Part shown: one piece after another, positions 36,374-48,819 of the stretch | Layout of the letters: each line of letters opens with the position of its first letter | Numbering within the stretch: the first letter of the stretch is position 1 | From: Xiphophorus maculatus | Taxonomy: Eukaryota > Chordata > Actinopteri > Cyprinodontiformes > Poeciliidae | Direction: 5' to 3' | Length of the DNA stretch: 64,000 nucleotides | Assembly (NCBI RefSeq): GCF_002775205.1 | Contig: NC_036454.1 | Coordinates: 30,206,780 to 30,270,779, forward strand | The notes under the pieces: model-generated | Database searches by the model: none | Told to the model about the DNA's origin: nothing | What the model saw: the letters and a program-made list of their open reading frames with translations, nothing else | Made by a program: the position numbers and the translations under genes

Positions 36374-39070
36374 GCTGATTATATTGAAGTCAGAGTTTAG
36401 AACTCCCGAAGCTTTAGTGACCGGAAAAACAGCAACTTTTTAAAAATAAGACTAATTATTTAGTCTTATTTCAAACTGTTGAAATTTAATTTAAAAAAAA
36501 AAACCTTTTCTGGTAACTTTCATTTACATTTTCACATTGTTAAAAAAAAAAATCTTCCGCGTTTTGAAGTATCTCAATCTCTAACTTAAACTCTTATTTT
36601 GAAATTATTTTTGCTTCCGGTTCCTTCAAGCGTATCTTTTAAATATCATCAAGGACTGAAGTAGTTCACTGCGCCATAAACTATTCTCAGAAATGACGAT
36701 AAGAGCAGGTAGTTCCTAGTCATGCCACTGTTACTGCCTCGTGGCTTGGTGTTTAATATTAGCAGCTAGCAGGTGCTGAGCTAAAGTCAGGTAACAGATA
36801 GCACCATATTGGTTTAATACCTCACCGTCCAGCAGTCTATATGTTACTTCTGCTTACTAACTGCATCCGGTCCCAGTTTTGGTTAAAGCACACAAGCAAA
36901 CAGACGCGACACTCGCGCCTCACCGAAGCAAGTTGGGCTTCACTAAACGTATGGCCGAAGTGTCAAGTTTACACCGGCATCAAAGATCGTCTGTACTCCA
37001 GACCACTCACAGGAAGAGCCAATCAAGTGAGCCCCTTTACACTCTGGCTTTATGTTTGTTTATTAAGTAAATTAGAACGTGTTGTATAATATCCAGCATG
37101 GCGGCCACACATCTAAACATGTCGAAAGTTGAAGATATGAGCTATTTATTGCTACCGCAGTTTGTATCTCTTTAAAACAATGACACACACGTCACTCTTT
37201 ATTTGTGAACAAACGAAGAAAAAAAGCATTGTTTTTGCCCTGCACTGTTAATAGAAGTTAGGACTAGAATTTTTATTTTTTATTTTTTTTTACAATTCAC
37301 AGTTTTTCTCCAATTGGCATAAAACAATACCCAAACGTGATATATAATTCCCAGATGCGAGCTCCCAAGAAACAGTGTAGCCTTAATCGGCACATCATTT
37401 TCTAGAATGGGTGGCGCATCTCGTATATATAGGATCTGTGAAATTCTACGCTTTGTTGTGGTAATGACCGCCATGTGGCTCCTCCCAGAAGATTATTCAA
37501 CTGTATGCTGAAACATTATAATCACTCATTTAAATAGTTTCAACATTTAACTTTAAAAAGCCATGAGAATTGAATAACTTTACTGTTACATTATAAAGTT
37601 GATTAAATTCCACATGTTTTTGAGAGTCATACAATTAGAAGTCCCCGCAGGTGTAATACATACCATGTGTGAAATAATTATATAGGTCAAATATTTCTGC
37701 TCAGGTTCCTGCTTTATGAGCAACATTAAAGTAAATTCAAACAGTAAAGTGAATTTAAAATATTATGTCTGCACTTGAAAAGTGAGAAAAAAAGAAAAAA
37801 ATCTCGACTTTAAAACCATTACTCACTAAATGTAAGGTGATGATTTAACCTAACTAAGTTTAAGTTGTGTTGTGCGTGTGAGGGGAGACAAAAAAGTTGT
37901 CAACACACATGAACAAATCCTTATAGCAGTTTTTCAGGTTAGGTTCCCGATTTCTGGCCAAATGAGACGCTCACAATGATTTTCTGCACCCTCGATTGAT
38001 GAGGACAGTCAGGGCTTCATTAAAGCATTTGTATAAAGTTGTTGTTGTTTTTGTCGTTGTTTTTTTTAAAAAAATTTTTACATTATTGCCACATGAAAAC
38101 ACAAACTTCCTTATTTCTGCTTTGTTACTACATTTTATGTGACAACACAAAGTAGTGCATAATTTAGAGTATTATTTGTAAAACAATTGTAAGCAGTTTG
38201 TGTCTGTGTGTTATTTAATGGCATTAAAGGTTTGTTGGAGAACATCATGGCAGAAACGACGTCATAAAGACAAAATAAGTTACAACACAACGCAGGCCAT
38301 ACACCAACAGGCTGGGATTTAAACTCACAACCTTATTGTTGTAAAATAACTGTTCCAACATTTGTATCCACAAATGGTAATGGGAAATAGGGTGTGTGGA
38401 AAATGCCATGTGTGGGAATTTAACAGTGGACATCGGCCCACACACACATTGTCAGTGTAACGTGGTGGAGGTAGCATCATGCTGTGGACATGGGACAGGA
38501 AAGCTGATCAGAGTTGATTAGAGAAAGAAGGACAGAGGCAAAAACAGGACAATCCTGGTAGAAAACGTGCTAAAGGCCACAAAGGTTCACCTTCTAACAG
38601 GTCAGCGACCTTGAACGTGTTTAAACCACATGTATGTGTTAAAATGGCCCAATAAAAGTCTGGATCCAAATCCAGGTGAAAACCTGTGACAATACCTTGA
38701 AATTGGCAAATATTTCTCCCTCTGGAAGTGGAACGCTGTTTGACACACCCGGATTTGCACCTGTTATTCATATATGAAGGAAAAAATTTAATAAAGCCAA
38801 GTGCAAGTTTTTTTTTCCACTCCACAGTTCTGCACTACTCTGTGTTGGTCTATCACATAAAATCCTAACATATTAAAAACTGTAATCTTAAGATGTGAAG
38901 AAGTGATTTATTATTCTTTTTTTTTTTTTTTGCAAGGCACTGCAGGTGCATCTCAGCGTTCACCTTAGTCGCTTTCCACTGCTTGTTGACGTCGACCTTT
39001 GACCTTCTGCCTAAGGTTCCGGGCAGCCCACATGCTGCTGACGCGTCGTCTTTCTGCCGAGTCATCCTCC
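36374..39070. other. abcb9 upstream / integrase-gene downstream region
   Basis: This spans the abcb9 5' flank and the 3' flank of the integrase-like gene; both genes are on the minus strand. I could not fix a transcription start or an upstream non-coding exon. Long T/A runs occur near 37270-37290 and 38920-38931. No other gene is seen. Confidence 0.45.
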
Positions 39071-42000
39071 TCAGTGGACGTCAGGCTCAGCCAAGCGGTA
39101 TGTGAGCTCAGCCTTTACGTCCTCAGAGCTGTTCTGCTCGGTGGCCAGCACCGTCTCCACGGGAAACGACAAATACAAGCTCTCTTTGACCTTTTTGGCC
39201 GGGGGCGAGTCCACCACGCCGAACAGGGGCTCCGTTTTAATGTAGGGGCTCATTTTTAATGTGGTGGGGGGCGTGTTCTGGGTCCTGCGTTTGGCGTTCT
39301 TCTTCTTCTCCTGCTTGTAGGCTGCGTTCATGTTGGCTATTACCTGTAAGTAGACCACACACACATGCACAAAAAAACAGAAAAATAAGATTTTATTTAA
39401 TTCAGTCAGCATACACGCTAGTTTTTGACGCATCTTTCTTTTTAATTGGATGGTATTTGTACAAACTAATTTGATGAATAAAAATGTAGTTGAATGCAAA
39501 CTAGCAATTTGTCTTGTAAGGTGTAAATTTATTAAAGTGGCATTATTTCAAAAGTGGCATTCTGCCAAAACAACTGAACTGTATTGAATTCAATTTGTAG
39601 CTCTCTATTATTTGACCACAGCAGGCAGCTTTATTTGACAACGATTAATCTGAGTGAATAGCAATTACATGTGGGGTTCCTCAAGGTTCCATTCTTGGGC
39701 CTCTATTGTTTGGAATGGACTCTGTGACCTGTCATCTGGCATTAGTAATTTGGCCAGAGCGTAAATAATCCTTCAAAACACCAGTCACTAAAATGATTAT
39801 CAAGGATATGGTTTTTGTTGTTAATTGAATGTTTATGTCTTGAAATCTGTCGCCCTTAATGCTGGGAGATATTTTTGCGTATTTGACCTTGAAGCACCCG
39901 ACGGTAAAGCAGCAGGTTCAAGGGTCCGTTTTAGTATGCACATGCATATAGAGTTCAGAATAGGGCTTGATGATGTTTGTTACCGTAACAACGGTGATGA
40001 CAGACATCTTTAGAATCCTGTGTCACCACATGGCCGCAGCGCTCAGTAATCTACATGACGATTTCAATCATATCAATGGGGGAAGGAATTTTCTCCAACT
40101 TAATAAAAATTAAACTAAATTTATTTTTTTGGCCTTCTCGACATGCTCAATGCTTAAAACTACAGACACCTTTATGTAATCATGGATTTAGACCTTACTT
40201 CAGACATACACATGAAGGCTACTTTAAACCAGCCAGCACTGCAAGATGTAAGGGCTCCCTGTCCAAACTGGAGATCGAGCTTTTACTTTCAGTTGGTTAG
40301 AGAGCAAGTAAGTAAAAGCAAAATAATTCAGATCCCTGACCAAACACTAAAACAATGGAACACATTACACCAGCCCTCGTTCCAATCGTTATGAGAGAGA
40401 TTTCAGAAGCTTGTTATTCATCTGTAAGGCAGTACCTGGTGACGGGGCCAGAGTTACCTGGAAGGTATCCCGATCCCTCGGGTTTCAATTACTACAGATC
40501 AGCAGGGACGTGCTTACTTGGTGTTAACAGGACCAGAACCTAACATGAGTAGGTACCATTTAGTGCGTTTCCTCCAAAACTCTGAAATAAACGCTCTGAA
40601 GACCCGAGACATGCAGAAACCGTTGACTCCCTTAACTCAGGACTGAAAATATTATTGCTTACAGCATCTTTATCATACAGATAAATGACAATTCAATCGG
40701 TTCATTTGATCACGTCTTGGCTGCTTAAATCAACATTAAACCGATTTTTTATTTCTATATGTGGTGCCTGGATTCTCAGTTAGCTGTTTTAATGCATTTC
40801 TTGTCTCTTGACGTAATTTTCTTTCACGCTGTAAAGCAGATTTGCCCTGCCTTGCCTAACTAAATTGCTGATGAGGGCATCTCTGCTTCAAATAAAGAAA
40901 AGGCAACCAAACTATCTATTTTTCCTATTCAAATGAAGCAAACTTTTTTTTGTGCATTTACTTTGTGGAAACTGTCTTTAAATGATAAATGCCACGACTA
41001 ATGAACGCTGTTCACTAAAACAGATTATGAGGTAATAGTTTCTAACATATCTCTCATATTAAGCCAACGGACTGGAAACTATTTAATTTAATTTCCCTCA
41101 GGTATCAATAAAGTATTTGAACTAAGAATTGAATTGAACTAAAACCGTAGAACAAGCTGATAAAGCAGCAAAGTTGCAGTGAAACAAAATTGGTCCACTT
41201 TTATGGTTCCTCTGCTGCCCCCAAGAGGCCAAAAATGGTACTTATTTTAAGTTTTAGTTAAAAAAAAAATCATGATAATAATTAAAGGAGTATTTTTAGA
41301 CAAAAAGAGAATACAGAATCTTACCAGCTGCTTAACAGCATTATGTTGCTCCTGCATTACATCCATATATGTAGACGCTTTCTCTTTGCACGCATCCTGC
41401 TCTGGGTCGTCATAACTCAGCAGGGTCTGTGTGGTTTACATGAAAGGAAACAAAATATTGTTAAAAAATTTAAATTAAAAAAACGACCTGAAAACATGGT
41501 TCATCTTCTGCAGGCCCACCTCGTTGGGAAAACTGGCCTTGCGGCTATAGATGAGCGAATACGGGGTGAACTTGGTGGTCGGGTTGGCCGAGGTCCGGAA
41601 GAAGAAGAGCACCGGGTCCAGAAAGTCGTCCCAGTCGCCCTGCTTCTCCATCACCATCTGCACCACGGCCTCCTTCAGCAGCGGCGCCGTGCAGTCGTGC
41701 AGCGGGTTGAGCTGAGGTTGATCCAGAGGAGACACCCTCTGCACCAAGCTCCACTTCTCACACAGCAACTTTGACACCTAAAAAAAAAAGTTTCATAATT
41801 TCCTCAGACTTAACAGATCTGACCTGGAGCCTGGAGGCCAAAGGCATTTCTGGTGCCGACAGTCTCACCTCGTCGCAGAACTCTGGAGTCTGAGCGCACA
41901 CTATTGTTTTAGGGGCTCCAAACCTGACGAAAAAATACTTCAGGTTAAGAAAAGTGCATGTTTCTCTTACGTTACAGAAGTTTGCTAAAATATCCACCAT

Positions 42001-43392
42001 TTTCTCAGATTATAACCACAAACGGTAGTGTATGTTTATAGGAATGAGACAAGACGACCACGGTTACGATGGAGCGTCTGCAGAGATCTACAGCTCTGGA
42101 CGACCTGAAACCTATGATATGGCTGAAAAACGCAGCATGATACAAGTGTTTCATATCAATCGATATCAGTAATTATTGGTTAATTAATTGTTTTAAACAT
42201 CTGAAAGGTAGAGGGACCTTTTCTGTTTTAACCACAGTTTTCACTCCACACCATTGTTTTCTTTTGTTTTATTTTTAACATGAAACTGCTGCTGCGCAAT
42301 TCACTCAACAGGTTGTTGCTAGGTAACCAAAGTGTGAGTGAGTTAGTTGATGCCATTCACCTACCTAGCAACGCTGGCAAAGAGATTGATCGTGTGTTTA
42401 TCGCAATATATACGGTTATTAATTTATCATCCAGCCCTACTGAAATCACACCACAGATTGAATCAGATTCCTCTTACCTGTACACACACTTAGAGATACA
42501 CCTGGCCACTGACGGCGGGTCTGCTGTCTGCGTGGGGAAAGCCTCTGGCCATTTACTAAAATAATCTATGAATAGTATCACACTTTTGTTGCCATGCTGG
42601 CTTTCAGTCAAGGGCCCTGTTGAGGAGAGAAGGACCTTCAGCATACTGTCGATGTAATCTCTTTGAATTCTCAAAACAGACCTGTGAAATCTATCCCAAC
42701 TATATCCCAGGGCGCGTCCACTTTAATGGGCCGGACGGTCCTGGCCAGGTTCTTGTTCCTCTCCGTTTGTTGGCAGGTCTCACACAGTTTGATCTAGAAG
42801 AGTGGCAGCTGTGTGTTAGCCATGCAGGGTGTGAAATGTTGATGCAGCAGCAGGAAGAGGAAGAAAAGCAGGCTTACCCAGTCCACTGCGTCCTTGATGA
42901 TGCCCAGCCAGTAGTACTTGCTCTGGATCCTGTGGACGGTCTTCTTCTGGCCCAGGTGATGGCCGATGTCATTGAAGTGGCAGTCGAGGAAAATCTGCCT
43001 CTTCCTCTCAGCCTCGATCACCACTTCCCTTTTCTCGTCCTTTTTGGGTCCCACATAATACAATTTTCCATCTTGGATACAGACAGGAACAGAACAAAAA
43101 AACCGAGATGCGTTTAAAACTGTAGGCAATTCCAGTTTCCCCGATTCATTGACTCCAACTTTGTACCTGTTTATCTGAGCGTCTCTGAGAAAGGATGTGG
43201 GTGAGTTTTACGAGCGGTCTTACCATCAAAGACGAACTTCTGGGCGTATCTTTTGAAATTCTTCTTCTGTAAAGGATTCATCGTCTGCGGGAGGCTGCCT
43301 TTGGCCACAAAAGTGTAGATGTCCGAGAGTTTGTTGGAGCTGGACTCCACCACCTCCTCCTCGGCCACCTGTAATGAGTCCACGCTCAGCAT
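39071..43392 (-). CDS. Domesticated integrase-derived protein (GIN-type)
   Basis: Eight exons join in frame to 433 aa: 43224-43392, 42878-43071, 42682-42793, 42478-42616, 41869-41923, 41520-41777, 41325-41426, 39071-39343. All introns are GT-AG. An HHCC zinc finger is intact (His88, His95, Cys125, Cys128; DCHFNDIGHHLG and LCETC). The integrase core has the first Asp (GIDFTG, Asp156), but the SDxG position reads CAQT (Ala215) and the NGLxER position reads NPLHDC (Asp251). Two of three catalytic acids are therefore altered and strand transfer is unlikely. Introns interrupt the integrase domain itself and the frame is clean, both signs of a host gene. The tail has basic NLS-like clusters (KKKNAKRR, PPAKKVK) and a SUMO-type IKTE. 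Relatives are GIN1, the GIN-2 genes and KRBA2; I favour GIN-2 from memory. The start is uncertain: an upstream ATG at 43503 or an extra 5' exon is possible. It is presumably a nuclear DNA-binding protein (inference). Confidence 0.85.
39640..41137 (+). mobile_element. LINE remnant in last intron of the integrase gene
   Basis: Bases 39670-39711 encode CGVPQGSILGPLLF, a hallmark reverse-transcriptase block of non-LTR elements. A 3'-end-like sequence with TATCAATAAAGTATTTGAAC and short TTGAA repeats lies at about 41100-41135 in the same orientation. The middle is too decayed to read, so whether both ends come from one insertion is uncertain. Confidence 0.5.
42150..42440. mobile_element. Probable hAT-like MITE
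   Basis: Read on the minus strand it starts GTAGGGCTGGATGATAAATT and contains TATTGCGATAAAC and TTGCTAGGTAGGTGAATGGC, as in a widespread teleost MITE with ends like CAGGGCTGGGCGATA (from memory). The other edge lies near a TATCAATCGATATCAG sequence. It is in intron 4 of the integrase-like gene, between exons 4 and 5. Confidence 0.5.
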
Positions 43393-44461
43393 GTCACACA
43401 GCGACCGCGCACCCCAAAGAGAAGAAATGAGCCGACAGCCAGGCAGCCCCGGCCGGCATACTCGGCAGCAGAAAGCTCCTCTCTGCAGGGACAGGCGCCA
43501 CAATCACAACAGCGGCGAGATAGCAACACAGAGCCCGTGGATGTCTGGGTGCGCTCCTTAACAGTTCGCCGGACGATGAGTATGGTAAAAGGGGACGACA
43601 AAAGCGGAGTTAGAGGAGTTTTTCTAAGTTTGTTACAGGATTCAGTGCTGGCAATTTAAACGAGCCATAATTACATATAAAGCAGAGACCTTTCCCAGGT
43701 TGGAAGACAGACCAAAGTGAAGCACTTTGCAGATTCACAGACTTTATTCTTAAGTCTATAGTGCATGTTTCAAAATGAGGTGTTTATGTGTATTTCAGTC
43801 ACATAGTTTAAGATAGCGTATGCCGCTCTCACCGCTGATTCTGAACAGGGCATTCGACTTGTGCGTCGTCTGACATGGAGTTCAATCGACACCTATCCGC
43901 CGCTTCGTGCCTTGCCAAATTAAAAATGGTGCACACCTACTGTTTTAGTTCTTCTTCGTGTACTCAAAACCTGTTGTTTTACGCTTTCGTTTTCTTGTTA
44001 GTAACCCCCTCTGGAGGAAGATGTAGCAAATTATTCCACGTTTTTCAAGACAAATTCTAGGTTTGGAGGCAGGTAATTTTTTTTATAGTTCACCGAATTT
44101 CATTTGAACAACTTTGTACCCCTCTAATAAATTAAATCATCATTTTAAAAAATCTTACATTTTGAAATCTTGTCTTGCTTTCACTTCATATTGCCCTATC
44201 TACAACACACTCATGTTTAAGTCTTACTGTGTCTGAAAGTGTTTAATACATCAGTTAATAATTACCTTGGTAATACAAGCTTTGCTTAAAGAAAGTCTTT
44301 GTGTCTTGAAAAGTATTTCCATTTCCATTTTCCTCATGTGCTTTTAATTTGGAAGACGCACCGGATGTGGTAGGCAGGAAGAAATAACCTGCGCTGTCAT
44401 ATGTGTCAGCTGCGCTGGGATTCAGTTTTCCAGTTCGTTTTTGAATAAAATCCTTTCTAAC
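43393..44461. promoter_or_regulatory. Shared head-to-head region, integrase gene and ogfod2
   Basis: The minus-strand integrase-like gene and plus-strand ogfod2 start about 1.07 kb apart. The part next to the integrase gene (about 43395-43560) is GC-rich and may hold its 5' UTR or a non-coding first exon. I see no TATA box placed to decide a start. A bidirectional promoter is possible but not shown. Confidence 0.35.
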
Positions 44462-46950
44462 ATGACAAACGACGCAGACAGAAAGTCTCGGTTTTATACC
44501 TGCAGCTGCTTCACAACAGATAACATCTTCCTGGACGACTACAAGCTGCATGTTCGCTTTGTGTCCGAGCATCAGTTCAGACTGCAGTACCAGCCGGTGA
44601 GTCAGTAACAGTTGTTAGCGGCGTACACAAATAAGACATTTAAAAGGGACATGCTCGCTGTTTATTTTTGATATAAGTGCCATTTTGTTTCCACGTGCAG
44701 CTGCTAACGAGGCTCGGCTGCGTCACGGAGCAGCAGTTTGTAGACGTGCTTACCAAGGTAAAGAGGCGTGAGAGCGTGTGACGTGGTCTGTTTATAAAGT
44801 CAATTGGATTTAGCGCATAGAATACTACGGAGGCCGTCTGGTGACATAGGAGAGAAAAACAACTCCTGGCCACCAGAGATGTGAGAACACCATGTTTGCA
44901 AAGTATGTGTAAAAAGGTTTCTACTTCTGGAAGCCATATTTGAATTCAGAGCCAAAGAGCTAATTTTCCATTGGATTATACACTTTGAGAAAAACGTTGA
45001 ACTAATTAAGTTAATCAGGTAATAAAAAGGATATCTACCAATAAGAACAGTCCTAACAGATTGCGCTCAAATTCAGTTCAGATTTACATTATAAAATGTG
45101 AGTTTTAAACAAATTGACTCCTTACAGGGGAGGGGGGAGAGGGGGGATCTGATCCAGTAGTTCAGGTCAACTCTTATTCAGTTCAACCCAGTTTATTCCA
45201 GCTTCCAATTCCAGGTTTCCCAGGAGGTGGACAGAAGAAGGCACACATGTGAGACATCGGCTGAAAGAACTGCTGCCATTAAAAACACATACGAGCCTCT
45301 CCACCCTCATGTCTACCACCTGCAGGTACCCAATGCTCACTGGCTGCGTGTTGCTGTGCTTTGCTGAGACTCCACGCCTTCGCTCCTCCTCTCCTCAGGA
45401 GTCTTACCTGGCGCCGGAGCTCAAGCAGCTGGTTGCGTACTGCAGCAGCAGCAGCGACGCATGTGAAGAAGGTCTTAGCGAACTGCTGGAGGACGTAGGA
45501 GGTGATGAAGCGTCCGCTTCGTTGAAGAAGCATCGGTGGAGGAATGCGAGAAATAAGATAAATTCTCCCACCTTAGGTTTCCTGTAGTTTGTATTTGTTT
45601 AACAGCACATTTCTCTGTAAGGCCAGACTATATAACCACAGTTTGTTGAGCTGCACTGAGAAATCTGACCATAAGGCTTGCAGGTTGCCCTGAAAACATT
45701 GTTTTGTTTTGTCTGTCTTTTCAAGCTCCAAGAGTCTATCGTCTCCCAGTGTTTGAGAAAAGCTTCTGTGAGCAGCTGGTGGAGGAGCTGGAGCACTTTG
45801 AGCAGTCATCAGCCCCTAAAGGAAGACCCAACACCATGAACCACTACGGGGTAATGAACACTTGTTTCTGTTGGCCAGCCCTTTTTTTAAAAAAACACAA
45901 GATAATATAGAATATATATGTAATAACCTACATTAATAGGGCTTAGCTTGGCTCAGCTTCTCTGCCTGGAGAATCTCAACCTTCAAGATAGATAGATTTA
46001 TTTATTTCTATTTTTCTTTTCGATCCTGGAAGACCAAACCTGACCTTTGAGTACAGGAAGAAAAAAAATTATATCAGTTCATTAAGACAGACATGTTCAC
46101 GGATCTTGGTCGGTTTTAAGAATAAAAGGCATCAATAAATGAAGACGGCATTTCCACAAAACCTTCCTAAGAACCTGAACCTCATCTCATTTTGAGATTA
46201 GCCCACCGCTAATCTCAAAATAGCGGTGGGCTGTTTTGAGATTGCTGCAGCTTTTGGAAGTTGCTTTATTCGGGCTGTTCTCGTCTCCGTAGATTCTTCT
46301 CAACGAGTTGGGCTTTGACGAGGACTTCATCACTCCTCTGAGGGAGCACTACCTGCAGCCTCTCGCCTCCCTGCTGTACCCGGACTGCGGCGGCCGCTGT
46401 CTGGACAGCCACAAAGCTTTTGTTGTCAAGTACGCCATGAACGAAGACCTGGATCTGAGCTATCACTACGACAACGCAGAGGTCACTCTTAACGTTTCCC
46501 TGGGCAAAGAGTTCAAAGACGGAAACCTTTTCTTTGGTGACATGAGACAGGTGATGCTCTCAGCTCCACATTTTTTCTGTTTTATGATGAAATAAACTCC
46601 ATTATTAGCATGTAGTGACACGGAGACATGAGCATTTTTTCCTAGACCTGATTTAAAGCTTGTGGTCCTGTCTCGTCCTGCAGGTGTCCATAAGTGAGAC
46701 GGAGTGCACAGAGGTTGAGCACAGGGTTAGCGAGGGCCTCCTGCACAGGGGCCAACACATGCACGGGGCCCTGCCCATCTCCTGCGGCCAGCGTTGGAAC
46801 CTCATCGTCTGGATGAGGGCCTCGCAGGAACGCAACCAGCTGTGTCCCATGTGCAACAGAAAGCCGTCGCTGATGGAGGCAGATGGCTTTGCTGATGGAT
46901 TTACAAAACAGTCTGAGTCTCAACAGAACGGCTCCTGTGAATTAACGTGA
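44462..46950 (+). CDS. ogfod2: OGFOD2, 2-oxoglutarate/Fe(II)-dependent dioxygenase
   Basis: Seven exons join in frame to 351 aa (human about 350): 44462-44596, 44701-44757, 45215-45325, 45399-45501, 45726-45850, 46293-46550, 46684-46950. All junctions are GT-AG. The N-terminus YTCSCFTTDNIFLDDYKLHV and the central VEELEHFEQSSAPKGRPNTM match the vertebrate family closely. The prolyl-4-hydroxylase-type fold carries the iron-binding HxD as His235-Tyr-Asp237 (SYHYDNAE), a distal His290 (HMHGALP) and the 2-oxoglutarate Arg300 (GQRWNL). All expected active-site residues are present. A Cys pair CPMC follows near the C-terminus. The substrate of OGFOD2 is not established as far as I know. The location next to abcb9 is as in human. 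No lesion is seen. Confidence 0.96.
46190..46232. repeat. Two mutually exclusive hairpins in ogfod2 intron 5
   Basis: TTTTGAGATTAG (46190-46201) pairs with CTAATCTCAAAA (46209-46220). The overlapping AGCCCACCGCTA (46200-46211) pairs instead with TAGCGGTGGGCT (46221-46232). Both have 12-bp perfect arms. The pair lies about 60 bases upstream of the exon 6 acceptor. Confidence 0.88.
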
Positions 46951-47546
46951 CAGTATCCAGCTGCTGCCTGTCTTCTGTCACACAAAGGGACTTTAGGAAC
47001 ACACACACACACACACACTCACTCACCTTTTCTATACCCTAGACCTGGCCACCCCTGGTCAGTCTCTCTAAGCTTTCTGCCGATCTGCTGTAGTCGGTCA
47101 GTGAGAAACAGGGTGCTTCAGGAAATCTTTTTAAAGAATTATTTGGACTATTTCAAATGGATGATATTTTGTAATGTTTTTGGCTGTCAAATATCTATTA
47201 AAAATATCCAACGCTGTCAGAACTCCCATAAATCACTCTGACATTAAGAGGCCATCCCAGGCTTCCTTGGCTGCTACAGAGCTTTCTGTAAATACAGAAT
47301 CAAGATTAAACACATCCAGTCAAAAACAAAACAACATCCCAAGTGCATGTAGATCAGATGATTCCACCTTTTCAGTGTCACATTTTCTTTCTTTGTGTTT
47401 GTGACAGAATTTCTCCAGACTGAAATGTCTGGAACGGTTAGATTTCCTTTTCAAAGACCTTCAGTGACTATTTCAAGTTGAGTTTTATTAGAACCTCTGT
47501 GGTTTGGTAAATGTGGTCCAATAAGGTAAGTAATGTTCGCCTAACC
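46951..47546. other. ogfod2 3' UTR and flank
   Basis: Downstream of the ogfod2 stop. It has an (AC)n tract at about 47000-47018. No further gene is seen before the repeat complex begins at 47547. Confidence 0.5.
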
Positions 47547-48819
47547 CAGGGGTGTCCAAACTTTTTGCAAAGAGGGCCAGATTTGATAAAGTGAAGATGC
47601 TCGGGGGCCAATAGTTTGCTCGGACATTTTTTAACTACAAAAGTTTCATGCAAATACACACTGTTATAAAAGAATTTTCATTGTCACAATTATCTTTATT
47701 TTTCAAATGACAAAATAACCAAATATAAGCCACTCAGGCAAATGAGAACAACTCTAAAAACCCAAATTCTGCCTTTCATTCATATCTGGAGAGTCAGATA
47801 ACATTGAACAAACTGTATGAAATACCTTAAATTTACATGAGTTTAAAAATATCTTTGCCTCAAGAACATTTTAAACAGGAGTTATAAGTAATGCAAAGTT
47901 GTCTATTATTATTAAATCTTAAAACAAGTGAATTTTGCTCTTGTCATTTACAATATCTTTCAGAAAGTAATAGTTTGTCACATCTACAGGTTCATAACAT
48001 CAACAGTAATAACCAAATCTTACTCAAGAGTTTAATAAAATTAAGTGCCATAAATGTTCGATTCGCTCTTCACTGCTGATAGTGACAGACGTTGCCGTTC
48101 AAAACACTCAGTTTCATGTCTTCAACTCTCAGTGCCACACTGTTACATGCCAGGCAAACATTCGCAAATTCTTGCTTCTTCTCAGGGCAAAATGTTCTCC
48201 ACCATTTTCATAACAGTCTTTGATAAATGTACCTCCAGTAGAAGGTTTGCCATGTTTAGCTATTAACATTAACATCGTAGCTTGCTTTGGTGGTATTTTC
48301 TTTTGACTCACAGGCCCGCGTGAAGAATCGCTGTTGCGATGCCAGTGCAGCTTGGAGCTGCTTCAGTTTTTCAGCACGGTCACTTCCTGTTAGCTTGTTG
48401 TATGTGTTAGCATGTTTACTCTGGAAGTGTCTCTTTACGTTGAAATCCTTAAACAAGGCAACCGTCTCATTACAAATTAGACAAGCACAATCGCCCTGAT
48501 TTTCAGTGAAGAAGTGTTATAATTCCCATCTCTCTTGAAAGCGGCGGCCCTCACTGTAAACTTGTTTTCTTTGCAGTGGCCATGGCAGAAATGAATGGAG
48601 AGGGGTTCGCTGCACGGAGGCAGAGACTGATAGTATTAAAGTGGTGCTGCCACCATTTGGTGAAAGGAGGAATTACAGTTTCAAGTTTTATGATTTATTT
48701 ATTCTGTTTGACAGTGCAGGCGGGCCATAAATAATACATTATAAGACCGAAGCTGCGGGCCGTATGAAATCTGACCGCGGGCCGTGATTGGCCCTCGGGC
48801 CGGACTTTGGACATGCCTG
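47547..48819 (-). mobile_element. Decayed hAT transposon, copy A
   Basis: The left terminal repeat CAGGGGTGTCCAAACT and the right one (other strand) CAGGCATGTCCAAAGT bound 1273 bases. The element carries a broken transposase start on the minus strand (see 48129-48583) and lacks the catalytic core, so it is non-autonomous. The right flank is GTTTATGG (48820-48827) but the left flank is GCCTAACC (47539-47546), so there is no matching target duplication here. The third copy (63451) does have GTTTATGG on its left. Confidence 0.85.
48129..48583 (-). pseudogene. hAT transposase N-terminus, broken (copy A)
   Basis: Starting at the ATG 48583-48581 (MATAKKTSL) the frame stops early, shifts, and then gives a BED-type zinc finger (CLIC then HFQSKH, with VALFKDFNVKRH between) and RAEKLKQLQAALASQQRFF. 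A second frameshift leads to the frame IPPKQATMLMLIAKHGKP. The pattern resembles transposases related to GTF2IRD2/ZBED-type genes (hAT-Charlie group). The catalytic domain is absent, and stops and frameshifts make it non-functional. Confidence 0.75.

Noticed and set aside
41343..41774. 143-codon plus-strand open frame
   Set aside because: Antisense to exons 6 and 7 of the integrase-like gene, crosses its intron, and has no domain.
39071..43392. Active retrotransposon copy instead of a host gene
   Set aside because: No flanking LTRs, no reverse transcriptase joined to it, seven clean introns, and two altered catalytic acids.
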